Assembly (NCBI GenBank): GCA_905182985.1
Contig: CAJJDN010000074.1
Span: 300,104 to 364,103 of the forward strand
Direction of reading: 5' to 3'
DNA: 64,000 nucleotides
Source: Paramecium sonneborni
Taxonomy: Eukaryota > Ciliophora > Oligohymenophorea > Peniculida > Parameciidae
Made by a program: the position numbers and the translations under genes
Shown: one piece after another, positions 12,556-27,709 of the stretch
Layout: each line of letters begins with the position of its first letter
Numbering within the stretch: position 1 is the stretch's first letter
The notes under the pieces: model-generated
Databases searched by the model: none
Told to the model about the DNA's origin: nothing
The model's input: only the letters and a program-made list of their open reading frames with translations

Positions 12556-15500
12556 TCACTAAATATCGAATTCAACTATTGAAGGAAAGTTAGGTATTCT
12601 CTACATTATATTATTTTTATGTTTTCTACTTTTCTTTAACCTTCTCATATTTCTACCTTCTTATCCAAGAATTATATAATTAGGTTCAAATGTATGAGTT
12701 AGAAAATGGTATGCTAAAACTGCAAATGATCCAAAAAAGAATTTTCTTATCTTTTCTTTTAATGGAGTGTCATCAGATTTCTCTTCTTATTCACTTATTG
12801 CACTAAATCTTACAGATAATCGTTTAGAATTATTATTTGGTGAATGAAAATTAGTACTAACATTCTAAATTATCTGAAGTTATTATTATTTTAAATGTGT
12901 TGATTTTCTATTTTTATTACTTAATTAATCTGTTACATTTTATTATCTAAACCTTTTAATTGAACCTTTAAACATCTCCTATAAATATATTGTTAATTAA
13001 GGATCGAAAGATTCATTTATTAAATTTATTGGTAATTATATTCTTCCGAAATTCTCAACAAAATCATTATATATTGATTTAGCCTTTACAAATTCTAAAA
13101 ATATAGTCCATTCTTCTAATGAATCCTCATTTTCAAAAGCAAATAAAAATCCTCTCTTATTTCCTTTTACTTTCCCCTTCTTCACCCAATTACTAACATC
13201 AACTTTTAAACGAAATTACTATTAATCATCAGATTTATCCAAAATTGGAATTATTGTCGAAATTAATTTTAATGGCAATATCCCTGTTTACTCATTCATT
13301 TAACTATTTAAATATAAACTAAAGAAATACAATTATATTACATATTTACATCATATTTTCACTATCAATTACACAATATCTAAATTGCCATGATACTTTT
13401 TTATCAGATCTTTTGTATATGTAACCTTTTTTTAAAGGGGCTTTGACATTATTCTCTGTTTTTAATATTATTTAAATCTATTTCACAATTAGAGATTTCT
13501 TTGCTTTATGTGAAAACTTAATCAAAGTATTACAACTTTTAATACTAATTCTTTATTCTGCCATACTCCAATGGTATTCTAATCTTTTAAGTTCTTTATA
13601 ATCTTCATAAGGTTAAGGTATAATTTATAAGGCTTCAGCAACCAAAGAATGTATTGATCTTCTTTGAGAATAAGTCATACTTTAATATAAGCATTCTCTC
13701 ATAAATGGAGTCACAAACCTATAATATCGATTCTCATTATCATCATGCATATATTCGATAATATCCTATTAAACAAGTTACTTTAAAGCCATCAATAACT
13801 TATTTTAATTTATTTATTTGAATGGTATTATTTTAAATAAAGTTTAAATATCAAAAATATCTCCTATTACACATGCAAATTTTAAAAGCAATAAATTAAC
13901 ACAAGATAGAGAATCAATAATTGGACCATTTATTTATTAGCAAATTTATGGAATTTCAATCTAGAGCCATTCTTCATGCTAAAATAATGTTTGTAATTGT
14001 TAAGAAGCATAAACACAATCGTTTTCTTTAATGAGATACTTATTATTTAATAATGTTCTAACTAAATGAATTAATAGTAAGGGCTATCTACAACTTTTCA
14101 AATGCAAAACTTCATGAATTTTAGGATCAGAAAAATTTTCAAATCCAAAATATAACAATAATAATTGTTTTTATTCTTGAATGTTTTTAATTCCTTTTAT
14201 GATGACTTCATTAGGAGTAACATTATATAAGTTTATAATAGATTCAACTCCTCTGTCATAAATTAATTCTTAATTTCTATTTGGATTTCTAGAATTTCCC
14301 TTTCTACTAATAATTGGAATCTCCCAAAATTAATCTCTTGTAATTCCAATAACCAAAATTCTATTAAATTTTTTGATTATTGTTTTGATTAACTAGATAT
14401 AATAATTGACTTTACATAAAACGATAATTGATCATAATATTACATATCATCTAATACTATAATAATTGGAGGTACATCAATTTTATCAGATGATAAATCA
14501 TTTGAGTTAATATCATCAATCTCATCATCTAAAATTTATGAATAAAGTCTTTTTTTCTTTTCTGGTAATTATTATTCAAAATAGATTTCAAATAGTTTCA
14601 CAATAGCTTAACCTATAGATTTCATCATCTAATCTTCATTAGTATTTGATGAAGATTGAAAGTTTGGAAAGTTATTAACATAATCATTCATCCATTCATT
14701 TATATCTAATAATTCTTCTAATATTTTTTATACTAATTAATTTCCATTACTAATTGAAATTAATAGTTCTATTTGATTATAAGTAGTTTTAGATAGTGCT
14801 ATATCAAATATTTATTTAATGATAGTTTTAAATCCATTTCCTTTAAATATTTTTTCAAATGAATTAATTGATGATTCTAGAATCAAAACCTTTTGATTAT
14901 CGGTTTTGATTTAATATTCCAAAATTTTCATAACAAATGTTTTTCCTATACCATAACTTCCTTTTAACAAAATAAAGTCTCTCTCTATATCCATATCAAC
15001 TAAAGAAATTTTACCATCTCTATCCATGATTAAAAATGTATTAACAATATTTAAAATATATTAAATTTTATCTTAATCACCAACAAAACCTTTTTAGTTA
15101 AATCCCATTTTACTTTGATAATAATGAATTTTTAAAATAGATTTCTATTATGTAATATGATAAACAGGAATAAGTCCACTCTTACCTTTTAATTAAACCA
15201 TTTTAAATAATTCACAATCAATTTTACGTTCACAATCTTCTGCTGTTTTTTAACATAATAATATAGATTTATTTTCTGTCATCGCTAATTACATTAATCT
15301 AGCAGCTAAATTAACAGCATCTCCAAGAATTGAATATTCTCTTCTTGACCCACTTGTTCCTACAACTCCTGTAAATACTACTCCAGTTGCAACTCCAATA
15401 TAACATTTACAATTAATTAAACTAAGCTATTTTACTAATAATTAGGCTGCTAATAATGCACGAATTGGATCATCTTAATGCTTTAAAGGAGGTAATCCAA

Positions 15501-16513
15501 AACCTACTATTAAAGTTGAACCTTTATCATCCATTAATAATTTATTAAGAGATCCTTCATTTATGTAAATACATTTCTATACAACTTCTATCACCTTTTA
15601 GATGTGCTATAATCTAGAATCAGCATCACTTAAATCTATTCCTAAATTTATAAACAAAGTCGTTATTCTTCGTAATTCACTGCTCCATTTCTCCTACTCA
15701 ATCTCTATATAAGGTATTAATGCTGCTGGTATAAATGTCATTATTTACTACTTATTTATTCCACTTAATCTATTTTTTATTAATTAAGCTCCAGCTTTCA
15801 ATTAAACTTTATTATTAATTAATTTTACAACCATATAAAAGCTACAATCGGCTTATAATTTCTAAAACACAAAAAAGTCAGAAACCATTTCAAAAACTTC
15901 CTGTGAAACTATGATCTATCCTCCACTCGTAGCATGATGTTCACTCTTAAATGCCTATGTTAAAGGATCACCTGTTGCCAAATACTCACTTCTACCAAAA
16001 ACCCCTCCCACATATATTATATTTATATCTCCTATCCCAAATCCAATTTTAACTGAAAGCTTTATATCTTCTAAAATCGTAGTATTATTCAACTTTGATT
16101 AAATGTCTAAAGCTGATTGTACAGCTAATCTACATATTACTTTTAATTCTTCATGGTTTTCTAATACATTTTCTTTTATTGAAGGAGGCCATACTACAAT
16201 CATTGCATCTAAAATTACTTCATTACATACCCCCAGCAAACTTAAAAATATCTCCTCCACTCTTACTTATTGCTGATACTAGTAATTCCATATATCGATT
16301 TATAGCAAAAGCAATCAGCTCAGAACCTTCATTTCCTAATTTCGATAATGTTTCTGTCAAATTCGTAAATCCAGATATATCAGCAAACATCACTACAGAT
16401 CTTAAATTTTGTTTTTCTGGTAGTTAAGCTATTTATTGTTAATTGGCCAAATATTGAACAACCAATGCTGGGACAAAACCTAACAAACTCATATTGTCAT
16501 TTTTTGTAAGCAT
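12556..16513 (-). CDS. Soluble-adenylyl-cyclase-like protein (two cyclase domains, NTPase, PH domain)
   Basis: About 1293 aa after introns of 22, 23 and 31 nt. Order from the N-terminus: cyclase C1 (VMFADISGFTNLTE; FAGGDAMIVVW, both metal Asp present), cyclase C2 (NKLLMDDKGS; GVVGTSGSRREYSILGDAVN), P-loop NTPase (Walker A KGSYGIGKTF near 14960; Walker B-like IIIVLDDMQ near 14450), a helical region, then a PH domain (KKGYIYKRS near 13430; FLFAFENEDSLEEW) and a basic tail. The first three modules match ADCY10-type soluble adenylyl cyclase. The PH domain is not part of that family's usual layout. I infer a cAMP-forming enzyme that can be tethered to membrane lipids. The ATG at 16513 gives MLTKNDN; an in-frame ATG at 16492 is the alternative. 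Confidence 0.85.
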
Positions 16514-17132
16514 TCTATACTATTCAATGTTATAAAAATATTTTAATTTCTTAAATACGTATAATTTTCATAATAGAAATTATGTAATAATCTAATTATT
16601 TTTTGGTCAAATTTTATTAAAAGAAATATGTTATTCTCTTTGAGTTATTTATAATATTAATTTAATTAAGTATGTTTTTTATTTATTGTAAAAGAATTGT
16701 ACACACTTTCTTAATTTCATTCTTCAGAATAATTATGAATATTTGAAGTATTAGTTAAGATTTACTATTTTATTCGATTATTTAAAAATTATCATATAAT
16801 TAAAATATTTATATATAGGTAGAAATCAGTAAGAAATATTAATATACTGAATAATTTAAAGTCTTGTTTACTATTGATTAATAATTTATTTAGCAGAGTT
16901 TTCTTATCTTGATGAAAAATTCTCAAAAATATTGTATTTTGGGATAATTTTTAGAGAATAGTCATTTTATGCCATCTCTAAACTCTTTTAATAGCAAAGT
17001 AAACTTGAAAACTTAACTAATAACTATAAGAGAAAGTGAAGATATTAAAAAAGTACAGAAAAATTAAATAAGCGGCAAATAATAAGAAGTTATATAAGAT
17101 AATGTATGAATATTGAATTATAGTATAAGAGA
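16514..17132. other. Divergent intergenic region
   Basis: 619 bp between the sAC-like gene (minus) and the coiled-coil gene (plus). Very AT-rich, with no recognisable coding sequence or RNA gene. It must contain two outward promoters, but no motif could be singled out. Confidence 0.5.
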
Positions 17133-17759
17133 ATGTTTAAAAAATATGAAGGAAGCATCCATTCTTATAGAAGTCCTTAGAACTGTGTTATAAAAGGTAA
17201 TACATAAATAAAAGAGACAGATTTAATAAACAAGGTAAGTTCTCGGTTGTTATCACCTAAATAATAGAAGGAAGTAATTGAATATTTACAAAAAAAAAAT
17301 GAGTAATTGGTTGAAGAGAACATATAGAAATAACAAATAATAAACAGATTGATGGGAACTGATGATAATTAAAAGAGAATCAAATAATTTAAATTATGCA
17401 AAGGGAATCAAATTTTACCTTAGATTCCAAAATCAGTAGAATCTAAAAGAAATAAAGGGGAGGAGATTAGATTTCGTTAAATAAAGACTCCAGAATAATA
17501 AATAGATGATAGAAAGAGTAGAATAGATATTTTAAAGGAATAGATAAGAAATGAACAATAAAATATATTCAATGTGAGTTTTGGTAATAAGATGGAATAG
17601 AATGAAGGTACTTATTTATAAATAAAATAAAGCTCCTTGTAAAATTAAAAGAGTAAATTTTTTGGATAAAAGATAGTCTCATCCAATTCAATCAGCTAAA
17701 AAGTTACACTTTTAGAAATTGTTATAAAAGTTACCATAAGAATTTCATTTAGAAATTGA
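17133..17759 (+). CDS. Uncharacterised charged, partly coiled-coil protein
   Basis: Single open frame of 208 aa from ATG 17133 to TGA 17757-17759. The middle (EVIEYLQKKNEQLVEEN then KQQIINRLM) has heptad-like spacing of a short coiled coil. Flanking parts are Lys/Arg/Gln/Ser-rich with no known domain. A 20-nt GT..AG stretch (17721-17740) could be an intron; splicing it moves the end to 17806 (217 aa) and replaces the hydrophobic last residues by polar ones. I cannot decide between the two ends. Function unknown. It converges on alpha-tubulin. Confidence 0.65.
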
Positions 17760-17933
17760 ATATCATGAACAGATTTAAATCTGAAATTTCAATTGAGTAA
17801 AATTGATTATAAATTAAAATAAGAAATAATTTGATTAAAAGATATGTATTTATTTAGAGTGATTCTAGATGTGGATGATATATAATAATTTAGGAATGTT
17901 TGAATATTATTTATATATATGTAAATAGATTAA

Positions 17934-19283
<1,350 letters not shown>

Positions 19284-20245
19284 TTTTAAAGTGTTATTTG
19301 ATGAAAACTCTCTAAAATAATTATTTGAATTTCATTACTTATTCCCAACTTTTGAATATACCAAACATTTAAGCACCGGGGTACTTTCAAATTTGAATTA
19401 TTTTCTTTTATAAATATTTCATATTCATTATTACAACTTAATTAATGTCATTTATCAAAAACACATTAACTTCAAAATAATAATATTATGAAATATAAAA
19501 TGCTTGAATTTCAAGTGAATCAATTAAATTTAATATAATATAAAATTTTAAATTTTATTTATCAGACATCCTTAATTTTAACGAAAGAATATAAATTTTA
19601 AAAAATCAAGAAGTTTTTTAAGTTTATTACTAAAATTTTAGATTATCTTTTTATTGTTATATTTCTTTTATTTTTATAAAGCTTAGATCTCTAAATATTG
19701 CAAGCTTATTTTTTTTCTTAATTAATAATTAAACTCAAACACTTATTATTCTACGTCTTTATTAATTATTCTTATTGATTAATTTTAAAGTTCTATCACT
19801 TGTAATTAAAATTTAATTATAAATTAATGTTTTGTAATTAGAATTTGTTCAATTTGTAAAATATATTTATTCAAATTCTCTTTTTCTTCATAAAATTGTA
19901 GTTGTAAAGTAATTTAGATTGATTTTTTTCTTAAATTCTTGTACTCATTAGATTGAATCACTTAATATTTGAACATTTCATCAACTTATCATTTCTCTAC
20001 TGAGTAATTTAATCTCTCTAATAAAAGTTTGATCTTAAAAATTACTAAATCTGAATTTAGAATTTATATATATATAATTCAATAATTATTAATCACTATT
20101 CTAATTAGTAATCTTAAAATAAATATTCTTTGACTTTTATTTGAAAGTCAAGAATGATATCTCTAATGTTTAATGTTTTTTTTATTTTTTTTTTGAGAGT
20201 AATCATATAAAAATAATTAATATATTTTTAAATCTTTATTTTAAA
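19284..20245. other. Divergent intergenic region between alpha-tubulin and RPS15A
   Basis: 962 bp, among the longest non-coding stretches here, serving two genes that are normally highly expressed. Mostly A/T tracts, with one small GC-richer patch (about 19374-19386, CACCGGGGTACT). No open frame, tRNA or snRNA could be supported. Confidence 0.5.
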
Positions 20246-20688
20246 ATGGTCAAGATGAACGTTCTAAATGATTGCCTTCGTTCAATAGTGAATGCTGAAA
20301 GGTAAAATTAATAGTTTTATTTGAAAAGATAAGGAAGAAAGTAAGTGTTAATAAGACCAACATCCAAATTAGTTGTGAAATTCTTATAAGTCATGTAGAG
20401 ACATGGATATATTGGGGAATTTGAAATTGTCGATGATCACAGAAGTGGTAAAATTGTTGTAGAATTATTGGGTAAATAATGTAGAATATGAAAGGACGCA
20501 TAAATAAATGTGGAGTCATTTCACCTAGATATGATGTTACTCTTGGTGAATTCGAGAGATGGGCTAACAATATTTTACCAGCCAGACAATTTGGATGTGT
20601 TGTTTTAACTACAAATGTTGGCATTCTTACTCATGAGGAAGCTAGATAAAGACACATTGGTGGTAAAATCCTTGGTTTCTTTTATTGA
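20246..20688 (+). CDS. RPS15A: 40S ribosomal protein S15A (uS8)
   Basis: 130 aa, exactly the family length, after introns 20302-20328 (27 nt) and 20472-20494 (23 nt). Begins [18 protein letters not shown], continues [33 protein letters not shown], and ends GGKILGFFY, all hallmarks of S15A/uS8. It binds 18S rRNA in the small-subunit body. Splicing is needed to keep frame, which supports the intron calls. Confidence 0.97.
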
Positions 20689-20802
20689 GTTTATTACAAA
20701 GTACATTCATACACATACAATATAAATAACTAAAAAAGAGTCTTTATTCTAACAAAATTGCATAATCTATTATATATTTTAAATATCAAATAAGTTTAAT
20801 AA

Positions 20803-22535
20803 TCATTTTAATTGACCACCATTTGTATTTGTTATTCTTGTCGAACTACTCTTTACTTTTTTTTTGAATAATTTTTCTTCCTCATCTAATTTATCATCAT
20901 CCATTCCTTGAGCATAAACCATTTGATCCATATCAGCTATCTCCATGATGTCATTGACTTTTTCTTTGAAATATTAATGCTAATAATATAATGTACTTGT
21001 TAATTGTTAATCTTGATAACTCTCCCAATAAGCCCCATTCTTTCTTTCTAAACAACTATCCTTCCTAACCTTATATACAATATCATTTCCTTCAATTTAC
21101 ATCAAAGAAAATGGAAATATACTTTTTGAATTCACTTATTATTGAGCATTCTAAATTTTATAGATGGGAAATGAATCTGATAAAACTTAATCAAAATTTA
21201 ATTGATATTTTCTAGCTTCTAAATATAAAGTAGCTAGGAATTTAGCTACACTTTCCATTTTTTCATCAGGAGGTTCTTATGTAATCTATGGTATTGGAGG
21301 TGGAGGAGGTTGAATAGGTTAGGTAAATTCTATTGGAGGAATAATAGGTGGTTTTTCTTCAAATTTAGATTTATCAGCAATAAGATCTTCAATTTATTTT
21401 TCAAATTTAAGAATTTAATCTTCTTTTCTTTGTTTTTCTCTCTTTTGCTATTCATTTAATTCTCTCCATTAAAGTATTTCTTTTGAAATACTATCAAACA
21501 TTTCATCAGCTCTTTCTATAATATTAATTGAACATTTATCTAAACATTCTCTAACAAAACAATCTTTAGACCATAATCTTATTTCTGCATTATTATCTTT
21601 TTCTTTTTTAGATGAATCGAAAAACTCTTTTATAAATTTGCAAAAATTAAATCTTCTTTCAATCTCCATTGCCTTTTCTCTCTAAATGCTCTAATCAATT
21701 ATATTTGAAACAATCAAAAGATCTTTTTTTAACAAGACTATCTTTTAACCTAAACATTCCATTTCATTAACACCTCTTGTATTTTAAGGATTTACTCTCC
21801 TTAATTTCATTGTTCTATCAATAGGCTAAGTTCTAGGCCGAAATGCTAAATGAGGATTACTATCTTCATAATATGGATGCATGAGGAATCTTGTAAGTGA
21901 CCGAGAGAAATGTTGTCTCTACTTTTTAAAATAGTTGTATAGTTATTCCTGGGCAACAATTTATTAGCTAATGGTTTTTGGTAAATTTGGTTTAAGTTTT
22001 AAAAACTCACAAAAATCAATTTCAACATCTTTTCCACTCTTAGTATCAAGTAATGCAAGATATAACTCAAAGTCTTCAATAGTAATAGGTATTTAGAGTT
22101 TCTCATTGATGGTTGAGAGGAAATGTAAATCTTCCTCAGTCAATTCATAAGTAGTAGCATCTGGATATACAGGTGCCTTGTATTAAATATAATCTTCACG
22201 ACATCTTGATGGAAGTTGTGATTTTAGTGAGGGCTCTTCATATTATTTAGGTCTAAATAATAATGAGTATAATATAAAATAAATAAGGCGGGTAAGGAGG
22301 AGCAAGAAAAGAAATTTCACATTAAAGAAAAGTGAATTCCACTCTCTTGTACCCCTCTTTTGGTAATAAAATAAATATGTGCAATTTACTTTTCTTTCAT
22401 GAGCTAATCAGGTGTAATGATTTATTCTGTGTTTTTGATTTCTACTTCTTGCCCTTCAGCATTGTTAAATGCTTCTAAAGTACTTATAGTAAGCACTGGC
22501 TTTGATGCATCGATCTGTCTTGGTCTTTATTTCAT
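20803..22535 (-). CDS. Enhancer of polycomb-like (EPL1) protein
   Basis: The start MKQRPRQIDASKPV matches the RxRxLDxxKPLP opening of EPL1/EPC proteins, which scaffold the NuA4/Tip60 histone acetyltransferase. A second EPL-like block follows: HLAFRPRTQPIDRTMKLRR (near 21800-21860). Next are a charged helical part (21469-21669), a Pro-rich PPPPP stretch (near 21300) and a basic C-terminus ending NGGQLK. At most about 565 aa. An intron near 22355-22389 (33-35 nt) is clear, but the exon pattern between 22230 and 22355 is unresolved because the conceptual translation there is oddly hydrophobic; a further intron is likely. Confidence 0.72.
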
Positions 22536-22800
22536 TTTTTGAGCTGGGGACCAATCGATTAATAATTAAAGAAACTTGAATAATATGGGAAGATACTATC
22601 CCAAGCAAAAAGAACACAAATACAATACTAATCAAACAAATAACATAACAAAACTCTTCTTAAAATACACTTCTCATATACATTCTCTAACAAATTCTCA
22701 GATTCTATCATCTAGTCTTCCTTCTCTTAATCTTTTTAATTATTATCTAATCTCTTTCACCTCATCCATTCATTCCTCCATCTATTAATTATAATTATTA

Positions 22801-25800
22801 ATGAACTATATTGAAATTGTTGATAAATTAGATGATTCCTTCAAAAAATTCAACTCACGCATTCTTGAAGTTGATTAAGGTCGCATTAAATATTATTCTA
22901 AACCTCCATTAGATTTCTAATCTGATAATCCAAAATTGAATGACAAACCTAAAGCTGGGTTTAAATTTCAAATTATTCTATATTAGACTACTTTTCAGCA
23001 GTATTGTTGACATCATTGAAGCTGATCCTAGAATAAGTAATGATCTATTACCTAGAGTTATTGCTTTCACTTTTTATTCAAATCAATTACTTAAAGGAAA
23101 TGAACTCAATAAACCAGAACCTAATCTTCCTAAACCCAAACCACCATTATAAACTTGGATCTTTCTATTTCGAGATATTGAATCTAGAGAAAGATGGTGT
23201 GAAATCTTTGTACTAAATTTACAAAGACAATAAGCACCTACACCTTCTGTCAAATAATTTGTAGAAAATCAATAGAAATAATTAGAAAGATTAAGGTAAC
23301 CTTTCTTTCTCTTCTTTCTAGTCCAGATCAAATCAAAGAATAAATTCCTTTTGAAAGTATAGACGAAGAAGAAAAACTAAGAAATGAAGATAAAATATAA
23401 TCTGGAAAAATTGAAAAAATGAGAACAAATTTAAAATTAGAAGGAATTAACAGAAAAAAAAAAGAAGAAGAAAGTAATCGATTAAGAAAATAATAATATG
23501 AAGAAGAATAAAAAAGACTCAATCTTTAAAGAGAAGAAGAAGAAAAAAAGAGAAGGGAAGAAGAACAAAGAAATCTGAGAAGAGAATAAGAAAGATAAAT
23601 GAAATTAAAAATACAAACAGCTTGGGAATTTAGATTTTATTAAGCTTTAGAAGATTGCATTGAATCATGTGATAATTTTGATAATAGCATGAAAGCTGGT
23701 CTTCGATTAATTAAATATCTTGAAACTTTTAAAGAATAAGCATTTATTACTACAAAACAGTTAATTTGTGATCTTTTAGATAAGAAAATCACTGTAGTAA
23801 ATTAAAATCAGAGTATTAATTTCATTGAAGAGGATAATCAAAAAAAAGTAATCATTTTATTTATCATTTTAGACAATATTCTCAAAACCTAAAAAAAAAC
23901 AATCAAGTACAGAAGAAATTAATTATACTGGTCAATTTCAGGATTGTTATTATGGAACATTCTAATTCAAAAGCAATAATATGCTTATCTACATTGCAAC
24001 ATCTGAAACTGTTGAAAGAACACTCTTAATACCTAATAAATCAGTTATGATTTAAAGTCTTAATCTAAATCTACTCGAATTACCTTTCTGGTATGGAATA
24101 GTTCATTCAAATTCTAAGAAACGATAATTGTCAGATGAATTCAAAGCCTTTAATTATTTGAATGATATTTGCTTCTCATAAAGATCTATGAATAAATATT
24201 TCAAATTAAAAGCACCACTGGCATGTTAAATTGAATATCTTGGATTTAAGGCTTTAGTTTTAGCATGTCCTCCTTCTCCTTTAGATGATTCTTCTCTAAT
24301 CTATGGAGTACCAAATGATTAATACTATTATAAAACATCATAAAAACTAGAATTAGAAATTGAATCCTTAGGAAGAAGTTTAGCAATTAAACCTCATTTC
24401 TTTATGTGGAAAATTGAAAGATTTGATCCAAAAAAAGTATAATTGGATACCAAAAGATCTGCTATTTAATTATCTGTTAATACTCAAATCCACAGCGGTA
24501 ATATGGCTGAATTTGAATAACTAAAAGCTTAGATTAAAATTTATGCAGAATAGGAATTAGAATAAGAAGTCAAAAGATAAGGCTTGTTTTACTTATATAG
24601 AGTCAAGGAAATACTTCCTTACATTATTGAAGAAAACTACTCAGAACTTGTTGAATAATCAAATAAAACTATACCTTCCAATTATAATTTTGATCATTTG
24701 CTATAAAATTATGAATTCAGAAGAGCAAGACCAGAATTTCTATCTGTCTATTTTGATACTGGAGTCTCTGGTTAATTAAGAGCTTAATAAAATAATCTTT
24801 AAAATAGAAAAGTTTATAATCCTGATGCTTATGATACTGTTGAAGAATCTAATGATGTTGCTATTGATTAAATGGCTTTAGCTGAAATGAGTAAGAATTT
24901 CATCAGAGGATACATTTAAGAATTTGTTAATAAAATTGATTAACTGGAGATATGTCCTATTGATAGCTACTCTCTAAGAGAAAGTTTTAGACTTTTTGGT
25001 ATCAACATGAGATTCCTCAGTCTTGTTGCTGCATAAACTAAGTAGTTATTTATTAAAACTAGAATTCCTCATGTATAATAGCTTTGTGAAGTTGAAATGA
25101 TGGCAAGATCTATTAAAAATATTTTTAATTAATAATTTACAGAATATTTGTAAACTATTACTGAGAGTTAAATTCCATTTAAGCAATTTGATCCTAAAAA
25201 AATGATAAGAGAACCATTTTCTGATTAAGAAGAAATTGAATCTAAGAGGACTTTTCCAAAAAAGTAATCAATTCTTTTACCACGAACAATTATTTAGGAA
25301 AGGGAGACTATATCAGAGTATATAGAAATGTAATACAAAGAACAATTAGCAGATCTTTTAAATTTACTTTTTTCTAAAAGCAATGTTTTTTACGAATAAA
25401 TTCTTTTTAAATAGGTTTTTTTTGATTTTAATTATGATCTTAATTTAAAATTAAAAGGAATTTGTCCTGGTAGTTTACTGAGTGCTTTACAATATAATCT
25501 AAAATTTGAATCAAAATTTGAACCTAAGGATATAATTTTTGGAACTCCATATGCATAAGTAGATGAAAGTGTCATAAATAAATTCAATTTGAAATAGTTC
25601 TTGCATTAAAAAACGTATTAACAATTATATAAAACACCTATTATTTCAGCATCATCATAAATGACCCCATTAACAACTCCTCCAACAAAAGGAGCTCATT
25701 CAATTAAGTAAATCAATAAATAGATTTTTTTTGATTCTTCTTCAATTATACAATTGAGATTTGATGTTCAAAGTTTTTCAATGTAAGAAATAGAAATCTG

Positions 25801-27214
25801 TAAATTGGTGAATAAATTTAATATCTTCAAACTTTAGTAAAACTACTAATTGGCAATAAAAGTTCTTCATATGTAAATTAAATTTTGACAAATCAGACGC
25901 CTAAACCTTCTAGATGGACTTGAACATTCCAGTAACATATCATTGGCCAGAACCATAGTATTGACAGACCTAGCAGAATTACATTTTAAATAAAAGCAGT
26001 ATTAACAAACGATGGTTCGATTAGCAGAAGCATTAAAATAATAAAATCCAAGCATTTATATTGACAGTGATAATTTACTCAATCAACTTTCCAATATGAA
26101 TTAAAGATTGATTCCTAAAGTAGGAATGATTCGACCATTAATGTTATTATTAGAAATAGTAACTGAATTGTATTAGGAATATGTATTGATAGTTTTTGAT
26201 TTGTTGATATTCAATCTGGAATTTTGTCTTGGTTCATAACATCATTACTATGCCAAAGTATTCAATATTATGGGTACCTTTTTCAAGAATAAAGGTTAAA
26301 TAGAGGATATGCTTTAAATGAACACGATGTAAATCATTTGTTTAATCAAAACAATTGGTCATCAACACTAATTGACTGCTGAAGCCTATATTGAAATTGG
26401 AGAATAAAAATAAAGTCCCGAATAATAAATACTTTTTTATGAAAAGGCATTTTACATTTTTGAAACACTCTATTCAGACAATAGTCTATAAACAGCTTAT
26501 GTGGCTTGTAAATTGACTAAGGCTTACACAGATTGTGGTAAAATTAATGAAGCTTTAAAGATAAGTTAATTAGCTTGTAAAATATTAAAAACTAAAGCTC
26601 AAGATAATTTGGCTCATCTTTTAGAATTGAGTTATTATAGAGCTTATAATTTTTACAAGAATTCTTAAAAAGAGTCAGCTAGAAAAGAATGTGAAGAGTA
26701 TTTTAATGTTTTACTATTATATTGGGATCAGATATAAGCATATGATTAGCAAGATTAAAGTCATTTAGATTTAAATAATAATAAGGATTTATAATCGTTT
26801 CCAGTTTAATTAATTGAAATGACTCGCAAGACTTTGATTATTTTTACTGAAATATTTTTAGCAGAGGCTTCAAAAGAACATAGAAATTTTTTATATTAAA
26901 TGTTTGATTTGATTATAGAGAATCATGCAAGATCTAATTTATTAGAACAGTTTGATTCTCAATTTAATATTCAATTTATTCATGTATTAAAGAAAATTAA
27001 AACTTTGGGTAGTTTATAGGCTTATTTTGAATGGTCATTAATATAATTTGTAGATAGAACTGGAGGTGATACTAATTGGCTTACATTTAATTTTAAGGTT
27101 TAAAATTTTCAATAGTTAAAAGAGCCATATGAAAATTATGAATGCATAGTAATTACAATAGGAAGAAAAACTTTAGGATAAATTTTTGAAAAGATAATGA
27201 TAAATAATCCATGA
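22801..27214 (+). CDS. Large PH / CLU-like / TPR protein
   Basis: 1436 aa after introns of 28 (22959-22986), 26, 25 and 24 nt; the frame closes exactly. The N-terminal ~150 aa look like a PH domain (GRIKYYSKPPLDF; WIFLFRDIESRERW). A highly charged coiled coil (about 23340-23620, strings of EEE/RRE) follows. The central part has LACQIEYLGFKALVLACPP then SSLIYG (near 24215-24310), resembling the CLU-type domain found in clustered-mitochondria proteins. The C-terminal third (26200-26750) is made of helical pairs consistent with TPR. I infer a scaffold, possibly in mitochondrial or mRNA organisation. The family call for the centre rests on a short motif and should be treated as tentative. Confidence 0.72.
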
Positions 27215-27709
27215 GATTTACATTTTGTTTAGATTTTATTTATTATATATTGTTCAATAAATATATTTGAATTATTAATAATGATTACCCGCAATAAAAA
27301 AAAATATGAAAAGAGATCATAATGAATTAAATTAATTAGTATACATTGAGTTTTTGGTTGAAGCTTAAAATATTTAAATAAAATATTGTATAGATAAAAA
27401 TGATATTTAGAAAGTAAATATTGGAATACGGTTAATCTAAAATTAATATATGCTTCAACAACTTAAGAAGAAAAGAAATGTTGAGAAAAATTCAATATAT
27501 ATTTGGAGAATTTTTTAATTAAAAATGAGTAGAAGAGAGGAAAAGTGGAAAAAGTATTGTTTTATTGAGTTTAAAAGGATTGAGAACAAGAAATGAGGAT
27601 ATAAGAAAATTGGATGTATGGAGAAAGGAAAGGAATGTTAGACATGTTAGAATATAGGATTGGATAATGAATATAATATTGATAAAGATGATTGAATTTA
27701 ATTTATTTA
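27215..27709. other. Intergenic region with one small open frame
   Basis: 495 bp. Holds only a 96-codon TGA-free frame from ATG 27306 to 27596 (+) coding a basic, feature-poor peptide. In this AT-rich genome such a frame can occur by chance, so it is not called as a gene. Confidence 0.4.

Noticed and set aside
19370..19390. GC-richer patch as part of a tRNA or snRNA
   Set aside because: No cloverleaf arms or conserved boxes could be formed around it.
27306..27596. 96-codon open frame as a gene
   Set aside because: Length is within chance expectation when TGA is the only stop and the product has no recognisable feature.
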